DNA of 64,000 nucleotides, taken from NCBI GenBank assembly GCA_021904315.1, contig CM038908.1, positions 20,790,501-20,854,500 on the forward strand, given 5' to 3'. The first letter of the stretch is position 1. Each line of letters opens with the position of its first letter. Source of the DNA: Sphagnum magellanicum (lineage: Eukaryota; Streptophyta; Sphagnopsida; Sphagnales; Sphagnaceae). Positions 37,173-49,375 of this stretch are shown one piece after another. A model generated the notes under the pieces. It ran no database searches. It saw nothing but the letters and a program-made list of their open reading frames with translations, and was not told where the DNA came from. The position numbers were made by a program, and so were the translations under genes.

Positions 37173-40100
37173 GTCATCAGCGAGCAGCAGCAACTTCTCG
37201 ACTCGCGCTTTGACTCGAATATTCCACGCTCTGCAGCTTCTGATGTGTACAAGCTTCTTCTTGGCCCTTTGGTTTTTCGCTTGGCACTATACTCCGCCGA
37301 TATTAGCAGCAGCTTGCAGCCTCTGATCATGAACTCCAAATGCATGCTCGACTGGGCCATATTGTTCTTGTCCAGGAAGCTGCTGCTGATTCAAAGACGT
37401 TGTGAGGTTCTCGGGTTTCATGACTACGTATGGTTGGTAGCAGCTTTATACGATCCGCGATCGAGCTGATCCACTAGACGTCGCTATCATCAATGCAGAT
37501 GTAATCAAAAGTCAGTTGGAAGACTTTCAGTGCAGCAGCAGCAACTGCAATGGGCACCAATGCAAACATTAGAAACTAAAGCAATGAATCTCAGATCACT
37601 CTATCTTAGACGCATGACGATCCACAGAAGCGGATCAAGAAGCTCAAGATCATCAACTACTGTAATGATAGATCACATAGAATACGACAGTGATCTCACG
37701 GGATTAGCAGATCGAGGTCACATACGACGACGCTTATTTATTTCATTGATGAGATTGATTTGTGCTGCTGCTTTGGTTCTTAATTCTTGTACTTGTCATT
37801 CTTAGACCAGAGCTCGACACTCTAGAAAAAGAAAATTCAGAACAAAGTTTTAACAGTTTCTTGAGTAGCTTATATCTATCTATCTAGCTAGCTCCATTTG
37901 CTTCACTGCTGCAGCAGTGATGTGTTTTGCATCATCGATGCAGCTGTAGCTTAGGCTCCATTAAGCCAGCCGCCCTGAGCTGAGCTTCATCACATGATGA
38001 ACTTCTTTTACATAAAACCAAACGCGCGGCCGCGATGTCTAATACATCATCATACTTATTGTACTGTCCATAGTGTTGAGCTTTGACCAAAGAAAGTTAC
38101 AGAACTCCGCTTCTAGAGGACTTGGAACGATTCTGTTGCACGATCGATGGCTTCCAGCTACACATGACGCGATATGAAGAAGAAGAAGAAGAAGTCCTTT
38201 GATCATCCCATCGATCGGCAAAGACTCCACGATAATCAAATATTAATGAAGTTCATGAAATTTTTTTATAAGTCCAGACTCACTTAGTGTACAACTGCAT
38301 CATCATGCAGATCTGTCATATAGGTTCGTACTGCCGGGATGAATCAATCACCCATGCGCAGCCAGGTGCTACGAAGAAGAACGAGCAGAGCAGAGCATTG
38401 CATTGCATTGCAGCTCCATTGTCGATCATGCAGCAGGGCATGAGGAACATGCTAAAGATGTAAATTTTTTTTGGGTGGAAGTACATTGATCAGGTTTTTC
38501 TCTCTTAAACTGAGAATACACCGACGACCATCATGGCCGTTTCACTAGCTGCCCGTGGATCACGAACGAGAATTTGTATCTGGAAATGAATGCGTTCATG
38601 TCTTGATGGATTCCAGGGTATTTGCATTTCTCATTCTCATCGGTGGCAAACCCTGACTTCTGAGAGCTGGAACTATGATCGTGGTGTCACGTCTGTGCTC
38701 ATGTTCAGAGAGCCAGCAGGAGCTTGGGGTCTAGCTAGATTCGGAAAACAAAATATCTTTAGTGGAACCACAAAGTGGACTCTGAAAACTGAGGCGAAAA
38801 CTTACAATGAGTTGGTGATCTTCGGCTAATTATAGCTGCGGAGTAGTTATGGTGTGCAAACTTGCGATTCGCGGCAGCTTGTTGTCACCCTTCCGGCTGG
38901 CTCCATAAACCAGACTGCTCATGTCTGTTCAGCCTAATCCCTCTTCTATAAGCTGATGCTCCGGCTTAGCTCAGGCCGCGTTGCACAGCTCATAGCCCTT
39001 GTTACAATTCCGATGATCCGTTCATCTATCTCGGTCCTTAATAGTTGGAGAAGAATAGGTTTTGTGGCTGCAGCTCCAACTCTCAAAAACACATGTATGC
39101 ATGGGTGACCGACCGCCACAATATTGTTGGAAAGCTCTGCAATATAGCTATCTAGAACATCAGCTCGGAAACCTCGAGATCCTGTAGCTGGAGCCTTAAT
39201 CTTCGAAATCGCGGAAAATGCTTTTGAAAAGCGAGAGAGAGATTCTGTGGAGAACCATAAGAGCAGCACGTTGTAGACATGCAGTCGCGGGAGTTCTTGG
39301 CAAGCAATCGACGGCCTTGAAGACTACAGGTTTCGCGACCACCACGACTGGTCTGGTGCAGGTTGATGGTGGGTGGAAACGGGTCGGAAGTCTACAGTCG
39401 TCGAGAACATCCGAGCACAGCTTTTTTTTTTTTTTGTTGTCCCGCCGGCCAATTCAGGCCACCAAAACAAGCGTGCCTAAAAACCTTGTCTTTTCTCCGA
39501 CTTTCTCCTCAATCTCATCACGCGATCTGTTGAGAATCCAACCAGGTTAGCAGCGGCTCACATGTGGTGCAAAAATGCAGCAACTTCAACTAATAGATCT
39601 GATCACCATGCACGTTCCCGGTGGTGTAAGGTGTTCATCCTGACGAGCATCGATATATGCAAAACAATACAACTAGCCAGAAACTGGTAGTGATCTCTAG
39701 CTGCGGCGGCTAGCTACCTTTAATGGAGATGAGATTCGCGAGGAGCTGGCTGAGGGTGATCAGTTCACCATTTACTTCGCTACTGGCGGCGTCGTTACCA
39801 ACGATAGCTAGCTGTGAAAGCGGCTCGATCGGGGTCGCAGCTTGGCCGGCAGTGTGGACATCAAACTCTTGGCAGCTGCCGTGTCCTTCAGTAGCACGTC
39901 AGCTGATCACCACCACAACCACAAGCGGACGACGTGACTTCACGCCAGCGTGAACATGAAACTCTGCTTTGCCGCTGTATGCTTGGGCAGCACATGAAGC
40001 GGACTTGACTTCACCTCGCCACCTGCTCTCCCCTTGCTGCGACGTAGATCTGAAATATAATTCGCCAATGGATTGATTCTTGATGCAGGTTTTCAAGAGT

Positions 40101-41600
40101 TGTCTGAAATCGATTTCAAGTTTTGTTGGGTTTGATGATCGGCCACCTGATCACGAATCATGCAAGGATTAATCGTTTTTTGAGCCGGGCGGAGATGATC
40201 ACTACTACAGGGCAGCTAGCTAGCTAGCTTCCGCTACTAGCGGCCGGGTTGCAATTATATGTTGACCTGCAAATGATGCATATCTTGTCTCGTAATCAAT
40301 CGTTCACATGAGGTTGCTGCAGGGCCACATGTACACTTAATGGCCTGCCGCGATCGGTCGATCGATCGAACACTGCATTCCAGTAAGCAACATTCATACA
40401 TTCATTCCTCGCGGGAGTTAAACACCCACCCAACAGCCCAGATTGTAGAGTGGCAGCAAGCATATATGCAAAAGTGAGGAAGAAGAGGTCAGATCCTATC
40501 CTTCTAGCTTCAGCTTCCAGCAGGTCTCCGCCCACCAGCAGCTAGCTAGCTAGCTAGCGACTACATCATATAAAATACATGTATTCTTCTATTATTACGG
40601 TTGCACCATTCTAACACATCATCATCTTTCTCAGCCAAGTTTGAACACAAACTCACATCAAAATTCTAACTTACCTCAGCAGCTGCAGCACAGCACTACA
40701 ATCATCGAATTAAGAGGCCAGCTTATAAACATTTGCTGCTGCAAGGTCCACGCGGCGAAGAATTACTAGTATACGCTCGACATGACGTCCTCTTGAGAGC
40801 ACTAGCGATCACCCCGTGGTGAAAACCTTCTTTGGTGGTGAGATCTCATGCCGATCACGAGTTCGATCCCAATATATAATATTCCAGCCGACCCGCGTAC
40901 TCTTCTTCTTTCTTCTTCTTCTTCTTAAAATTGCTTTTGAAGGAAAAAAGCTCCACGGATCATGAACTTCAAAGTCTCTTCAACACAGATCAGTCATGCA
41001 CACAAACCACCACTTACATACGAACTCTTACACAAATACTTTCTTTCCAGAGTCTAAGAAATAAAAGCGAGAACCCGGCCACCGCTTTCCTCCCCCGCGC
41101 CGCCGACTCACCCACCACACACACATCCATCCACAAACAAAAAAACAAAAAACCCCAAACCAAACCAAAACTTACCACCGCGACCCAGCTGACAACAAGC
41201 TGTGATTGTAGAACGGCTCTTTCAACACAGTCTGCTCTCCGGATCACAGCGAAAGAGAAGAAAATTGAGTTTATTAAAACAAAAACAAAAAAATAAAAAT
41301 CAAGCTGAACACCGAGGTACTAGATTTCCTCTTGCTCCTCCTCCTCCTGGTGCTCCTCCTCCTCTTCCTCCTCGCCCTAGTAGCTGCCTCATGATCGGTC
41401 TGTTCCTCGGGTGTGGAGTCTAAGCGCCGCCATCGCCAGTGTTGTGCGAGAACTTGAAGCTCTCACCGGCCAGTGGATGCATGAAAAGCGTAAAGGGGGG
41501 TTAGAGCAAAGCAAGCGAAGCCTGCCTCGAGGGAGGCAACGAGGCACAGGGGAGAGGATCGAGAGCGGCTATAGGGGAACCCAACGAGTAGTCTAGTGAA
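37173..41600 (-). promoter_or_regulatory. CpG-rich upstream block and probable 5' leader of the LAX2-like gene
   Basis: About 4.4 kb with far more CG dinucleotides than any other non-coding part of the window and many short GATC/TAGC words (TAGCTAGCTAGCTAGC near 40542, GATCGGTCGATCGATCGA near 40352). No open frame shows a domain or codon pattern of a gene. Position directly before the start codon suggests an unmethylated promoter and long leader; CT/CTC-rich patches at 40903-40925 and 41332-41372 and an (AG) or (A) rich stretch near 41270 occur near its outer end. Transcription start unknown. Confidence 0.5.
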
Positions 41601-41914
41601 CGAGAACACAAAATGAAAATTAAATTAAATTAATTTAAATCAAATTAAATTAATAAATTAATGAAAGTAAAAATAAATGAATAGCAAAGTCTACACGAGT
41701 TGGAGTGGGGGAGGAGGCACCAAGAGTAGCTTACTGTAGTTAAGTACTCACCCAAGGCCAGGGTGAACCAACACGTACCTACACTAGGTATCTATACTCC
41801 TACCTACTTCACCTTCTTGTTGTTGTCACCTTTGCTTTGAAGCCCATTTATTAGTCACTATATTTACTTAACCTGTGAAATGTTAAATTTGGACTGAGAG
41901 TGGAACTTCTTTTT

Positions 41915-42410
41915 TTTTTTTTTTTTTTTTCCCAATTTTCTCATGTTGCACCAAAAGTGGTCATTGGGTCACAAGAGGATTTATCCAAATTTGGCTACAA
42001 GATAAATAAAGTAAAAAAAAAAATTAGGAATCCTATTACATGTTGGTGAACCACTAGAACCTACTAGCTAAATATGGTGATTTAAACAAGAAAAAAACAG
42101 CTAGAAATTTGATCAAATGCTTAAAAAAACGCTTGACAATTTCATAACTTTCTTCATCAAAATGTGATGATTTTTTTAAAAAGAAATTTTGCAAAAAGTT
42201 CCCTTGACCATGTTGCTTGGGACTTTTTTTTTTACATAGCAAAAATGGTGAATTTTCGCCACCAAAAAAAATCACAGACTCAGAGACAGTGATTTGGTTT
42301 ATATGATCTGAAAATAATTTCTAATGTTTTATAACAAGCTGAATTTTTGCTGTCCAGAAAAGAAAATTGAGAAAAAAATAGGGGATGTGTTTATTATTCA
42401 GCTAAAATTC
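41915..42410. repeat. Dispersed repeat family B copy
   Basis: Poly-T then cccaattttctcatgttgc, gtggtcattgggtcac, ATCCAAATTTGGCTACAAG, 'aggaatcctattacatgttgg', and a degraded far end. Confidence 0.55.
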
Positions 42411-42999
42411 ACCACTTTTCCAAATTAAGGTGAGAGAGAGAGAGAGAGAATAACCAGTGTAAAATTTTATTGCTCTCTCTCAATAAATTTTTTTGGAGAT
42501 TTTTTTTAAAAATTACCATGGTAATCAGTGTAGTTACCATAGTTACCATGGTTTACCATAGTTAGGATGTGCTGGTTTACCCAGGACAGTAATTACTAAG
42601 TAACCACCACTAGGCTAGCTAGTATATTACAATTTGTTACAAACATTACCATGTGAAAATGGATGCATTTGTACTTCTAGCAAGTGCCAAGGGTTAACAA
42701 AAAAAAAACAAACCCTTAAACAATCTAAAGAGATTCGTTTCATTTCTGGACAATCTGGGTTGGCAGCTAGTTCATAATGAGAGACCCTCTAGAAGGGGCA
42801 GAGATGGACAGATGATTTCTTTCACATCTCTTCAAAGAGATAAAAAGGCAAGCTGGGCTGGGCTGGGCTGGGATGGATCATCATCATGCAGATCAATTGA
42901 TTGATGCACTCATGGAGAATTAGGTAGCTATTCCCTATCGATTGCATGTACTACAATAGGGTAGGGTTGTTACTACTAGTGACTCCAGCCTTTTGTAAT

Positions 43000-43280
43000 T
43001 ATACTGGCAAAATTTCGCCAATTTTTTTTAAAAAATTCATGTTAAAAATTTGAAGAAAATGAAGTGATTTTGGAGGGTTTCAAATTCCCCAAAAGTGAAT
43101 GAGAGAAAAAAAGGAGCTAAAATCACCAGATTTCTATATTTGGATTTCATGGTGTAGCCATAACTGTAGAAATTTTCATTTAAAGATTTGTACTTCATAC
43201 CCAGTGGTTAAATAGCCAGATTTGGCTAAATCTTTCCTAGTTATTCCTATCATCCTTATCGCCACGGCTACATTAAAAAT
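43000..43280. repeat. Dispersed repeat family B copy
   Basis: Begins ACTGGCAAAATTTCGCCA, like the 20.9-kb copy, and contains AAATAGCCAGATTTGGCTAAATC at its inner end, in the same order and orientation. Confidence 0.65.
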
Positions 43281-43439
43281 TCCTAAACAATTCACTGGTA
43301 ATTAATTACACTTGTTAGTCCCAGTTAGAATTTTTAGTATTACTCCTAGTTATTAGTTTAACCCTGGTTAGAAGTTAGTCTACATTGCTGCTGTGTCTTC
43401 ATGACTTATACCATATTCAAATTGACCATACTAGTGCTG

Positions 43440-43755
43440 TGCTTTTTTTCTTTTCTTTTCTTTTTTTTTTTCCAAATTTTGTGATATCAACTGAAATGGC
43501 AATCATCCATAAAACAATCTAGTCCAATCTGGCGATATACCCAAATATGGCAATAAAAATAATTTTAGCATCCTGCTATGTATATTGTTTGCAGCCTACT
43601 AGAACATATTAAAACAGAAATCTGGCAATTCCTTATTTTACATTAATTCAAAAATTGGCAAGTTTTTCGCCCAATTTATTATTTTTTACTTTTCCATTGA
43701 AATTTCTTTTGCCAGGTGGTGAAATTTTGCCAGTAAAAACACCCTTGGGTTACTG
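43440..43755. repeat. Dispersed repeat family B copy, near full length
   Basis: Opposite orientation to the 43.0-kb copy. Runs from the T-rich start (ttttccaaattttgtgat) through 'agcatcctgctatg', 'cctactagaac' and 'aaatctggcaatt' to TTGCCAGTAAAAACACCC at the end. About 315 bp; T-rich GTGTTTT and AAAAACAC ends suggest short terminal inverted repeats. Confidence 0.65.
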
Positions 43756-43829
43756 TCACCATGTACTCTGGTCCCAAGTACCTACTCATTAGGTTAGCTG
43801 GGTGGGAATTTACAGAGGAAATTCCTAAT

Positions 43830-44010
43830 TAGTGTGATATGGCAAAAGTGATGATTATCAATAAGAAGATTTAGCCAGATTTAGGTATAAACTATAAACA
43901 AGAGATATGAAATTAAGTAAATAAATTTAAGCATCCTTTTGCATTTGTGGCTATAGACCTTTGGGGGAATTACTATAGAAATCTGATGATTAGAAGCCCT
44001 AAAACCCACT
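43830..44010. repeat. Dispersed repeat family B copy, truncated
   Basis: GGCAAAAGTGATGATTATCAA, GATTTAGCCAGATTTAGG and 'aagcatccttttgcatttgtggct' follow the family order. Confidence 0.55.
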
Positions 44011-44354
44011 TCTTAGGCGCGGGCCTTGTGCATAGTAGTATGTAAGTAGTAGTGGTTGTCAGTGTTTTTATTTCCAATTTTCACAACAAACTTTTTTTTG
44101 GCATTCCCTATAGGGGAAAAGAATGGAAACCTCTAAACCAAATTAAAGTTAAATTAACAAAACATAGGGATAATTAATTCTCCAAGGGAATTGTGGGACC
44201 GATATTTAAATGTTTTATTTTGTATTTTCCCACTATGAAATAGAAATAGGGGGGATCTTTGTATCTTCCCATTGTCCAATGAACCATTTCAGATTTGCAA
44301 AGGGGAAATTCAAGTTTTTCTTGATGGTCCTATAGGGAATGAATTCTAAAAAAC

Positions 44355-44835
44355 AAGTTTGTTTGTGATGTAGCCAAAGTGATGATCATCAATGAAATAT
44401 GAAAACAAGGAGTGTGTGACACCGTGGCCTTGCCATTTTACATTAAAAAGTATCTTTAAGGCAAAAGAAGAATTATGGAAACTCAAATATTTCACCATGC
44501 AAACATATAATCTTCCAAAAAATCCTCTAAAAGAAACCAAACTCCTTCAATATATTATAACTCGATTATAACTAATCTCAAGTTTCAACACAAGCCAAAA
44601 TATCATCTTTCACAAATCCTCATATAAAAATAGACCTATTATTATTACCTAGGGGCCAAAATCCATTAAGCTACTATACTCTATAATGAATCTAAACACA
44701 ATATCCTTGCCTTGGTAGTAGTAGGCAAGGCCAATAAAATAATTTTAGCATCTTTTTCTATAATTTTTGGCTACCTACTAGAATCTGCCATACAAATCTG
44801 AGAATTAAAAAAAAACCCTAAATCTGCACATTTTC
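44355..44835. repeat. Family B copy split by family A copy 2
   Basis: The left part (44355-44405) reads TTGTGATGTAGCCAAAGTG and ATGATCATCAATGAAATATG; the right part (44740-44835) continues with ATAATTTTAGCATC, TTTTTGGCTACCTACTAGAA and a degraded tail. Between them lies a complete family A copy, so A inserted into B. Confidence 0.7.
44409..44740 (-). mobile_element. Repeat family A, copy 2, inverted
   Basis: Reads TGTGACACCGTGGCCTTGCC at the left and CCTTGGTAGTAGTAGGCAAGG at the right: the reverse of copies 1, 3 and 4. Inserted inside a family B repeat. Confidence 0.8.
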
Positions 44836-45044
44836 AACTTAATTGGCCAAAAACAAACTCTCAGTAAGATCTTATTCCTTTACTTATGGAACTCAGACAC
44901 TCTCAGTGTTGTTGGGTTTTTTTTCCTTGCTCTTGGAACCCCTCCTTTCCTTTCCTTTCCCCCTTTGGTTTGCTGGGTACTTTGTTTTATGGAGTTTGCC
45001 AAGGTTTCATCATCTTTTTTCTCTCTTCTTTCTTAACCCGGTCT

Positions 45045-45850
45045 GTATACAAGACTAAGACTATGGTTATCATCATATTCGTGTATTAATATACAGAGGG
45101 TGTTGAATATGCATGTGTGTAGTGTGTAGTGTGCATGTGTAGAATTTTTATTTTTTTTGTGACCAATGAAATTGCGGGATTTGGTGGTCGCAAATTTTTA
45201 TATCTTAGTTATTTTGAGTGAAACTCACAAATAAGGTTTGGTTTGGTTGGTAGGTCTTTGAGAATCTTAGAGGGTCAATGGAAATGCTAGAAAGGGACCA
45301 TTATTATTTTCAATGTTCAGCACACTACTCTGTGCAAGCCTGAAAGTCTTTTTTGTTGTTGTTTTTTTGTTTTTTTTTGTTTTTTTCAGGTCAATGGGAT
45401 TGCTGGATTCAGTGGTTTTGAATTTGTTGGCCTTGCCTTGGTAGGCAAAGAAAGATATAGTGTTTTGATTCATAATAGAGTAATTAGTAGCTTAATGGAT
45501 TTTGGCCCCTAGGTAATAATAATAATAATAATAGGTCTATTTTTATATGAGGATTTTTGAAAGATGATATTTTGGCTTGTGTTGAAACTTGAGATTAGTT
45601 ATTATAGAGTTGTAATGTCTTGAAAGATTTTGGGTTTCTTTTAGAGGATTTTTTGGGAAGATGATATTTTTGCTATGATGAAATATATTTGAGTTTCCAT
45701 AATTCTTCTTTTTGCCTTAAGATCCTTTTTAATGTAAAATGGCAAGGCCACACAGTGTGACACACCCCTTTGTTTTTCTCAGTTATCTTGAGTGAACTAA
45801 CAAGTCAATGTGTAATAGCACTTTACTAGACAGGGTTCCAACACATTACT
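45045..45850. repeat. Dispersed repeat C interrupted by family A copy 3
   Basis: Flanking sequence (GTCAATG-GATTGCTGGATT, then TTTTGAGTGAACTAACAAG-type sequence) matches an uninterrupted copy at 58.29-58.50 kb. The match to the 58-kb copy covers the flanks on both sides of the family A insert. Confidence 0.6.
45432..45775 (+). mobile_element. Repeat family A, copy 3
   Basis: Starts TTGGCCTTGCCTTGGTAGGC and ends GGCAAGGCCACACAGTGTGACA. A (AAT)n expansion near 45515 lengthens it. TTTGT is present on both sides of the element (before TGGCC and after CACCCC), a possible 5-bp target duplication. Confidence 0.8.
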
Positions 45851-46639
45851 TTTGTTTATTAGGGTGTGAAAACTCTTTTGTTTGAGAGAATCAGGTGGAT
45901 ATTATTAATCATCTTAGTGATGAGATTATTCTGTTTTAGGGAATAATTAAATCAATAGTGTTCTTTTAATTTTTATCGTTGTCCCAGAGTTAAATTGTTT
46001 CATGATTTGGATCATGAAAAATCCGACTTTAATAGGGTACATACATACATAACCACGGTGAAAGGTTATCGTACACATTGCAAGATCAAACAATAAACCA
46101 TGTAAGATTTCCGAAGCCATATTACAAGTAAGTCTTAGTATGTGACTACTAGAGTAGTGTCAAATTTTCCATTCAATCAAAAGAACTGACACCTGGATGT
46201 TGCTTGCTTCACCTAGGAAAACATATCTACGGTATGTTGTTGCATGAAATGTTCAATAGAAACATTACAAATGTATGTGTGGGCTTGTTGTGGACAAAGA
46301 TGTACTTTCCGTAATTGCATGACATGCAAGAAGTTATTTTACCATTGTTGAATTAGCATTGATCAACAACAGTATATACAATTCCAATGGAGGCATTTAT
46401 GAACCTAACTTCTATATCGATATTGTATAGTAGTGGTCTTTTAGAAGCCCCAAGCATCTAGTTTTGAGTTAAATGGGATCCGAAATAAAATGCATATAGA
46501 CAAAAACGTCTTCTTCAATCATTCTGAACGCTCTGCCCTAGTATTAAACTCGGGTACTCAACATTGGATTGATGCCATGCACCCATTGTGCAAATTATAT
46601 ATCATATTTTCACACAGGTTCATAAATGAAGCAGTGCAG

Positions 46640-46915
46640 CACAGAGAAGTGTTTTTCTTGTTTTCTTTCTTTCCAAAATTTGGTGATGTAGCTTCATGAG
46701 AAGTGGTGATCATCCATAAAACTATTTCGCCAGATTTGGTTACAGAAAGATATGAAACTCAAAGAATTTAAGTATCGTTCATGCTATATGTTTGGCTACG
46801 TGGTGGAACTTCGTATAGAATTTGATGATTTTTACAAAAAAAATTCCTAAGAGATTCAAATTTGAGAACAAAAAACCCCCAAAAAAATATTCACCATTTT
46901 GGAAAAACAAACACC
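46640..46915. repeat. Dispersed repeat family B copy
   Basis: AAGTGTTTTTCTTG, ccaaaatttggtgatgtagc, gtggtgatcatccataaaa, TTTCGCCAGATTTGGTTAC, 'atgctatatgtttggctac' and a degraded end with ATTCACCATTTTGG. Confidence 0.6.
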
Positions 46916-48788
46916 ATTGTTATATATGGTTAGTTGCTTAAACTTTGGCCACCTTACTACTGTGTGTTCCTTGTTCAAAATCTGCATCCAACACTACAAG
47001 AATACATAAAACCCAGATCTTCTTCTTCCATGCTTGTCAGAAGGGGGAACCTGTATGATGGTTGCCTCCATTGAACTCTTTGCCTCCCTGTGATACTACT
47101 AGCCTTACTGCTACTTTCAAACTTGCCTGCATTGGCCATGTCCAGGTTGTATAAGACCCATGCTCTCTTGTCCAAAGGAAAAAAGGAAGGTTTCAGTCAT
47201 AATAATAAACTGGTGAAACAATTCCACTCCTGACCTCCAAATAATAATAAAAACCAACAGGATGGAGGAGAAGGTAGATGGATATGCCCGCCTCATATGA
47301 CTGACCCACACCCACACATATTATGGGCTCAGTACTGGACTTTCATGCACATCGTTTTGCATGCATCTGTAGTGGAATGCATATTACGCTACATTCGCTT
47401 TCAATGTTGCAATGTGTCTTATTAAGCAGACTTCATGGCTTTTTCCAGAGAAGAATTAACTTACTATTTGCTGTTATATGATAAGAAAGAATTTAGAATT
47501 TCTGCGAGAGAGATTTTCACCCAGAGAGAGAGAGAGAGAGAGATCAAAACTCTGACAAACTTGAATTGAATAACCTTTTGGGTGAGGTGTATGTAGTACT
47601 ATGGTAGATAGATAAGAGGGTGAAACAGCCATTGATATCAGTCAAATCATAATTTGAAAAACAACCTTTAGGAGAAAAGCACTTCTATCAATTGAAACAT
47701 AAATTTGGAAACAACATTCATAAATTTAAACAATCAGCACTCAAATGGAATCTTTTGTCAAGTGCTGATGAAGCAAGCCCAACAACCTCCTGATCTGAAC
47801 GAATAGAACTTATTGACCCATTTATCACATGTATCAGCAATATTCAATAGTGGGATCAAAACATAATATTATTTCTCCACCACTTGACAGCAAAATAAAA
47901 GGCGGTGCAACTTCCCCAATTCATCACATTTCTGGGAAAAACATGTTGAAATCACCACCTTTAGACTTATGGCTCCTTGCAAGTTGCTAGTACGTAGCAG
48001 GTTTTCGAAAAAAAATAATCTACTTCACTCCCTGACCCATAGCCAGTCCACCTGCCTTGTGAAATTGAAAACTAAACCATGCTACCTACCCGTAGTCACT
48101 TGTGTGATACCTAATTTGCAAAACAACATTTTCAAAACACAACTTCCATTACAATTGGAAGTAGTGTGTATGTCATGATTATTATTCCTACATGACCAAG
48201 GGGATTAAATAAGATGCCTACTTGCATCAACCACCGTGTTTCTATTTCCTTGTCACAAACTTAGAATCTAGTAAGATAAGTTAGTTGAGAAAAAAAAAAG
48301 GAAAAAAAAAAGGGGGATCAAGAAGATGAGATGCAAGTCGTGGATAAGATCATATTCAAAGATGAATATATTAAGAATGCCACACACATGGGACATTCAA
48401 TCAAATCAAAAGCACTAGCAAGAGTCTTAGTGGAGCATCCTAGGAGGTAACACCAGCTGTCCACACAAGATCAATGGGTTCCTTTTTTTTGGGTTTCCTT
48501 TTTTTATTCCTCACATGTACAATAAACAATTTTCTAGACTCTCTTTTGAGAAGTGTAAGTTGTACTCCAGATTATGATGACTACATGAAAACCATGTCTC
48601 AACAGTTGAGGTGGCCAGCGGCATAAATAAGGAGCAATCAAAATAAGTGTATATTAGCAATAGATAGCCCTTTTAGCATTGGGTCTTCTACTTCATTGCT
48701 ACTGTTTTCATTGTTTTGGTTTTCCTTTGGGGTGTTTACATTGGCTTTGACATGCTTTCTACTTTTTGTGGATGGATTTTCATCCTTG

Positions 48789-48791
<3 letters not shown>

Positions 48792-48825
<34 letters not shown>
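48792..48825. repeat. (TA)n microsatellite running into a TATA-like box
   Basis: About 16 TA units followed by TATAAGAGGG and then a CT/GA-rich stretch, 320 bp before the 49148 ATG. Confidence 0.9.
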
Positions 48826-48826
<1 letters not shown>

Positions 48827-49147
48827 AGGGTTCTCTCTTTGTAACTAGGTAACTGAGAGAGTTCTTCTCTCTATTTTTGTGTTCAGTCCCATTCCTTTTC
48901 TCCAATGGTAGTAGAAGAGTACCCAATTGAACTCCAAAGCTCCTTCTAATGGAAAAAGTTGTTTGGAGATTAAAAAGCCACAAACTTGGTCCCATTTGGA
49001 GTACTACCTATGGGAGCCAAAGCTAGGTATTCTCCTTTTGCCAAGAAAAGAGAAACTTAAAAAATTGCATAGAACTTTTTCTATTTCATTCATAGAATTT
49101 CGCACTTAGGAGTGAAGCTGTCCACAATCTTCCATGGATGCTTTTTC

Positions 49148-49375
49148 ATGCAAAACACTTTTCTCCTTCTATTGGCTCTTCCATTGGCTGTTGTTCCATG
49201 CCTGGCAGCCAGAGTTGTGGGACTCCACCCACAATGGGAGCTTCCTTCCATGAGGTGGGGTCCCAGATCTTTAGGGCATCGAACCGAAGGAGTCAAAGTT
49301 GTTCTGTTAAATTTCTTGAGTTTCTGTCAATTTGAATTTGATACTAACCTTGAGTCAATGTTGACTTCCCATTAA
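49148..49375 (+). CDS. Possible small secreted protein, 75 aa
   Basis: Starts MQNTFLLLLALPLAVVPCLAA, a textbook signal peptide with a likely cleavage after CLAA, followed by about 54 residues including RVVGLHPQWELPSMRWGPRS and LGHRTEG. The rest (VVLLNFLSFCQFEFD) looks less protein-like and may be read-through into non-coding DNA. A TATA-like box lies about 325 bp upstream. WGPRSLGHRTEG has a faint look of plant small signalling peptides, but no known family motif (CLE, CEP, IDA, RGF, PSY) is met. One chance hydrophobic frame in AT-rich DNA is a real alternative. Confidence 0.25.
   Translation: MQNTFLLLLALPLAVVPCLAARVVGLHPQWELPSMRWGPRSLGHRTEGVKVVLLNFLSFCQFEFDTNLESMLTSH

Noticed and set aside
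39218-39550. Plus-strand open frame of 110 residues in the CpG-rich block
   Set aside because: No domain or homologue recognised; long open frames are expected in GC-richer DNA.
46975-47175. Minus-strand open frame of 66 residues with protein-like composition (RAWVLYNLDMANAGKFE)
   Set aside because: No ATG at its start, no good acceptor directly upstream, and no family recognised; left as an unassigned open frame.
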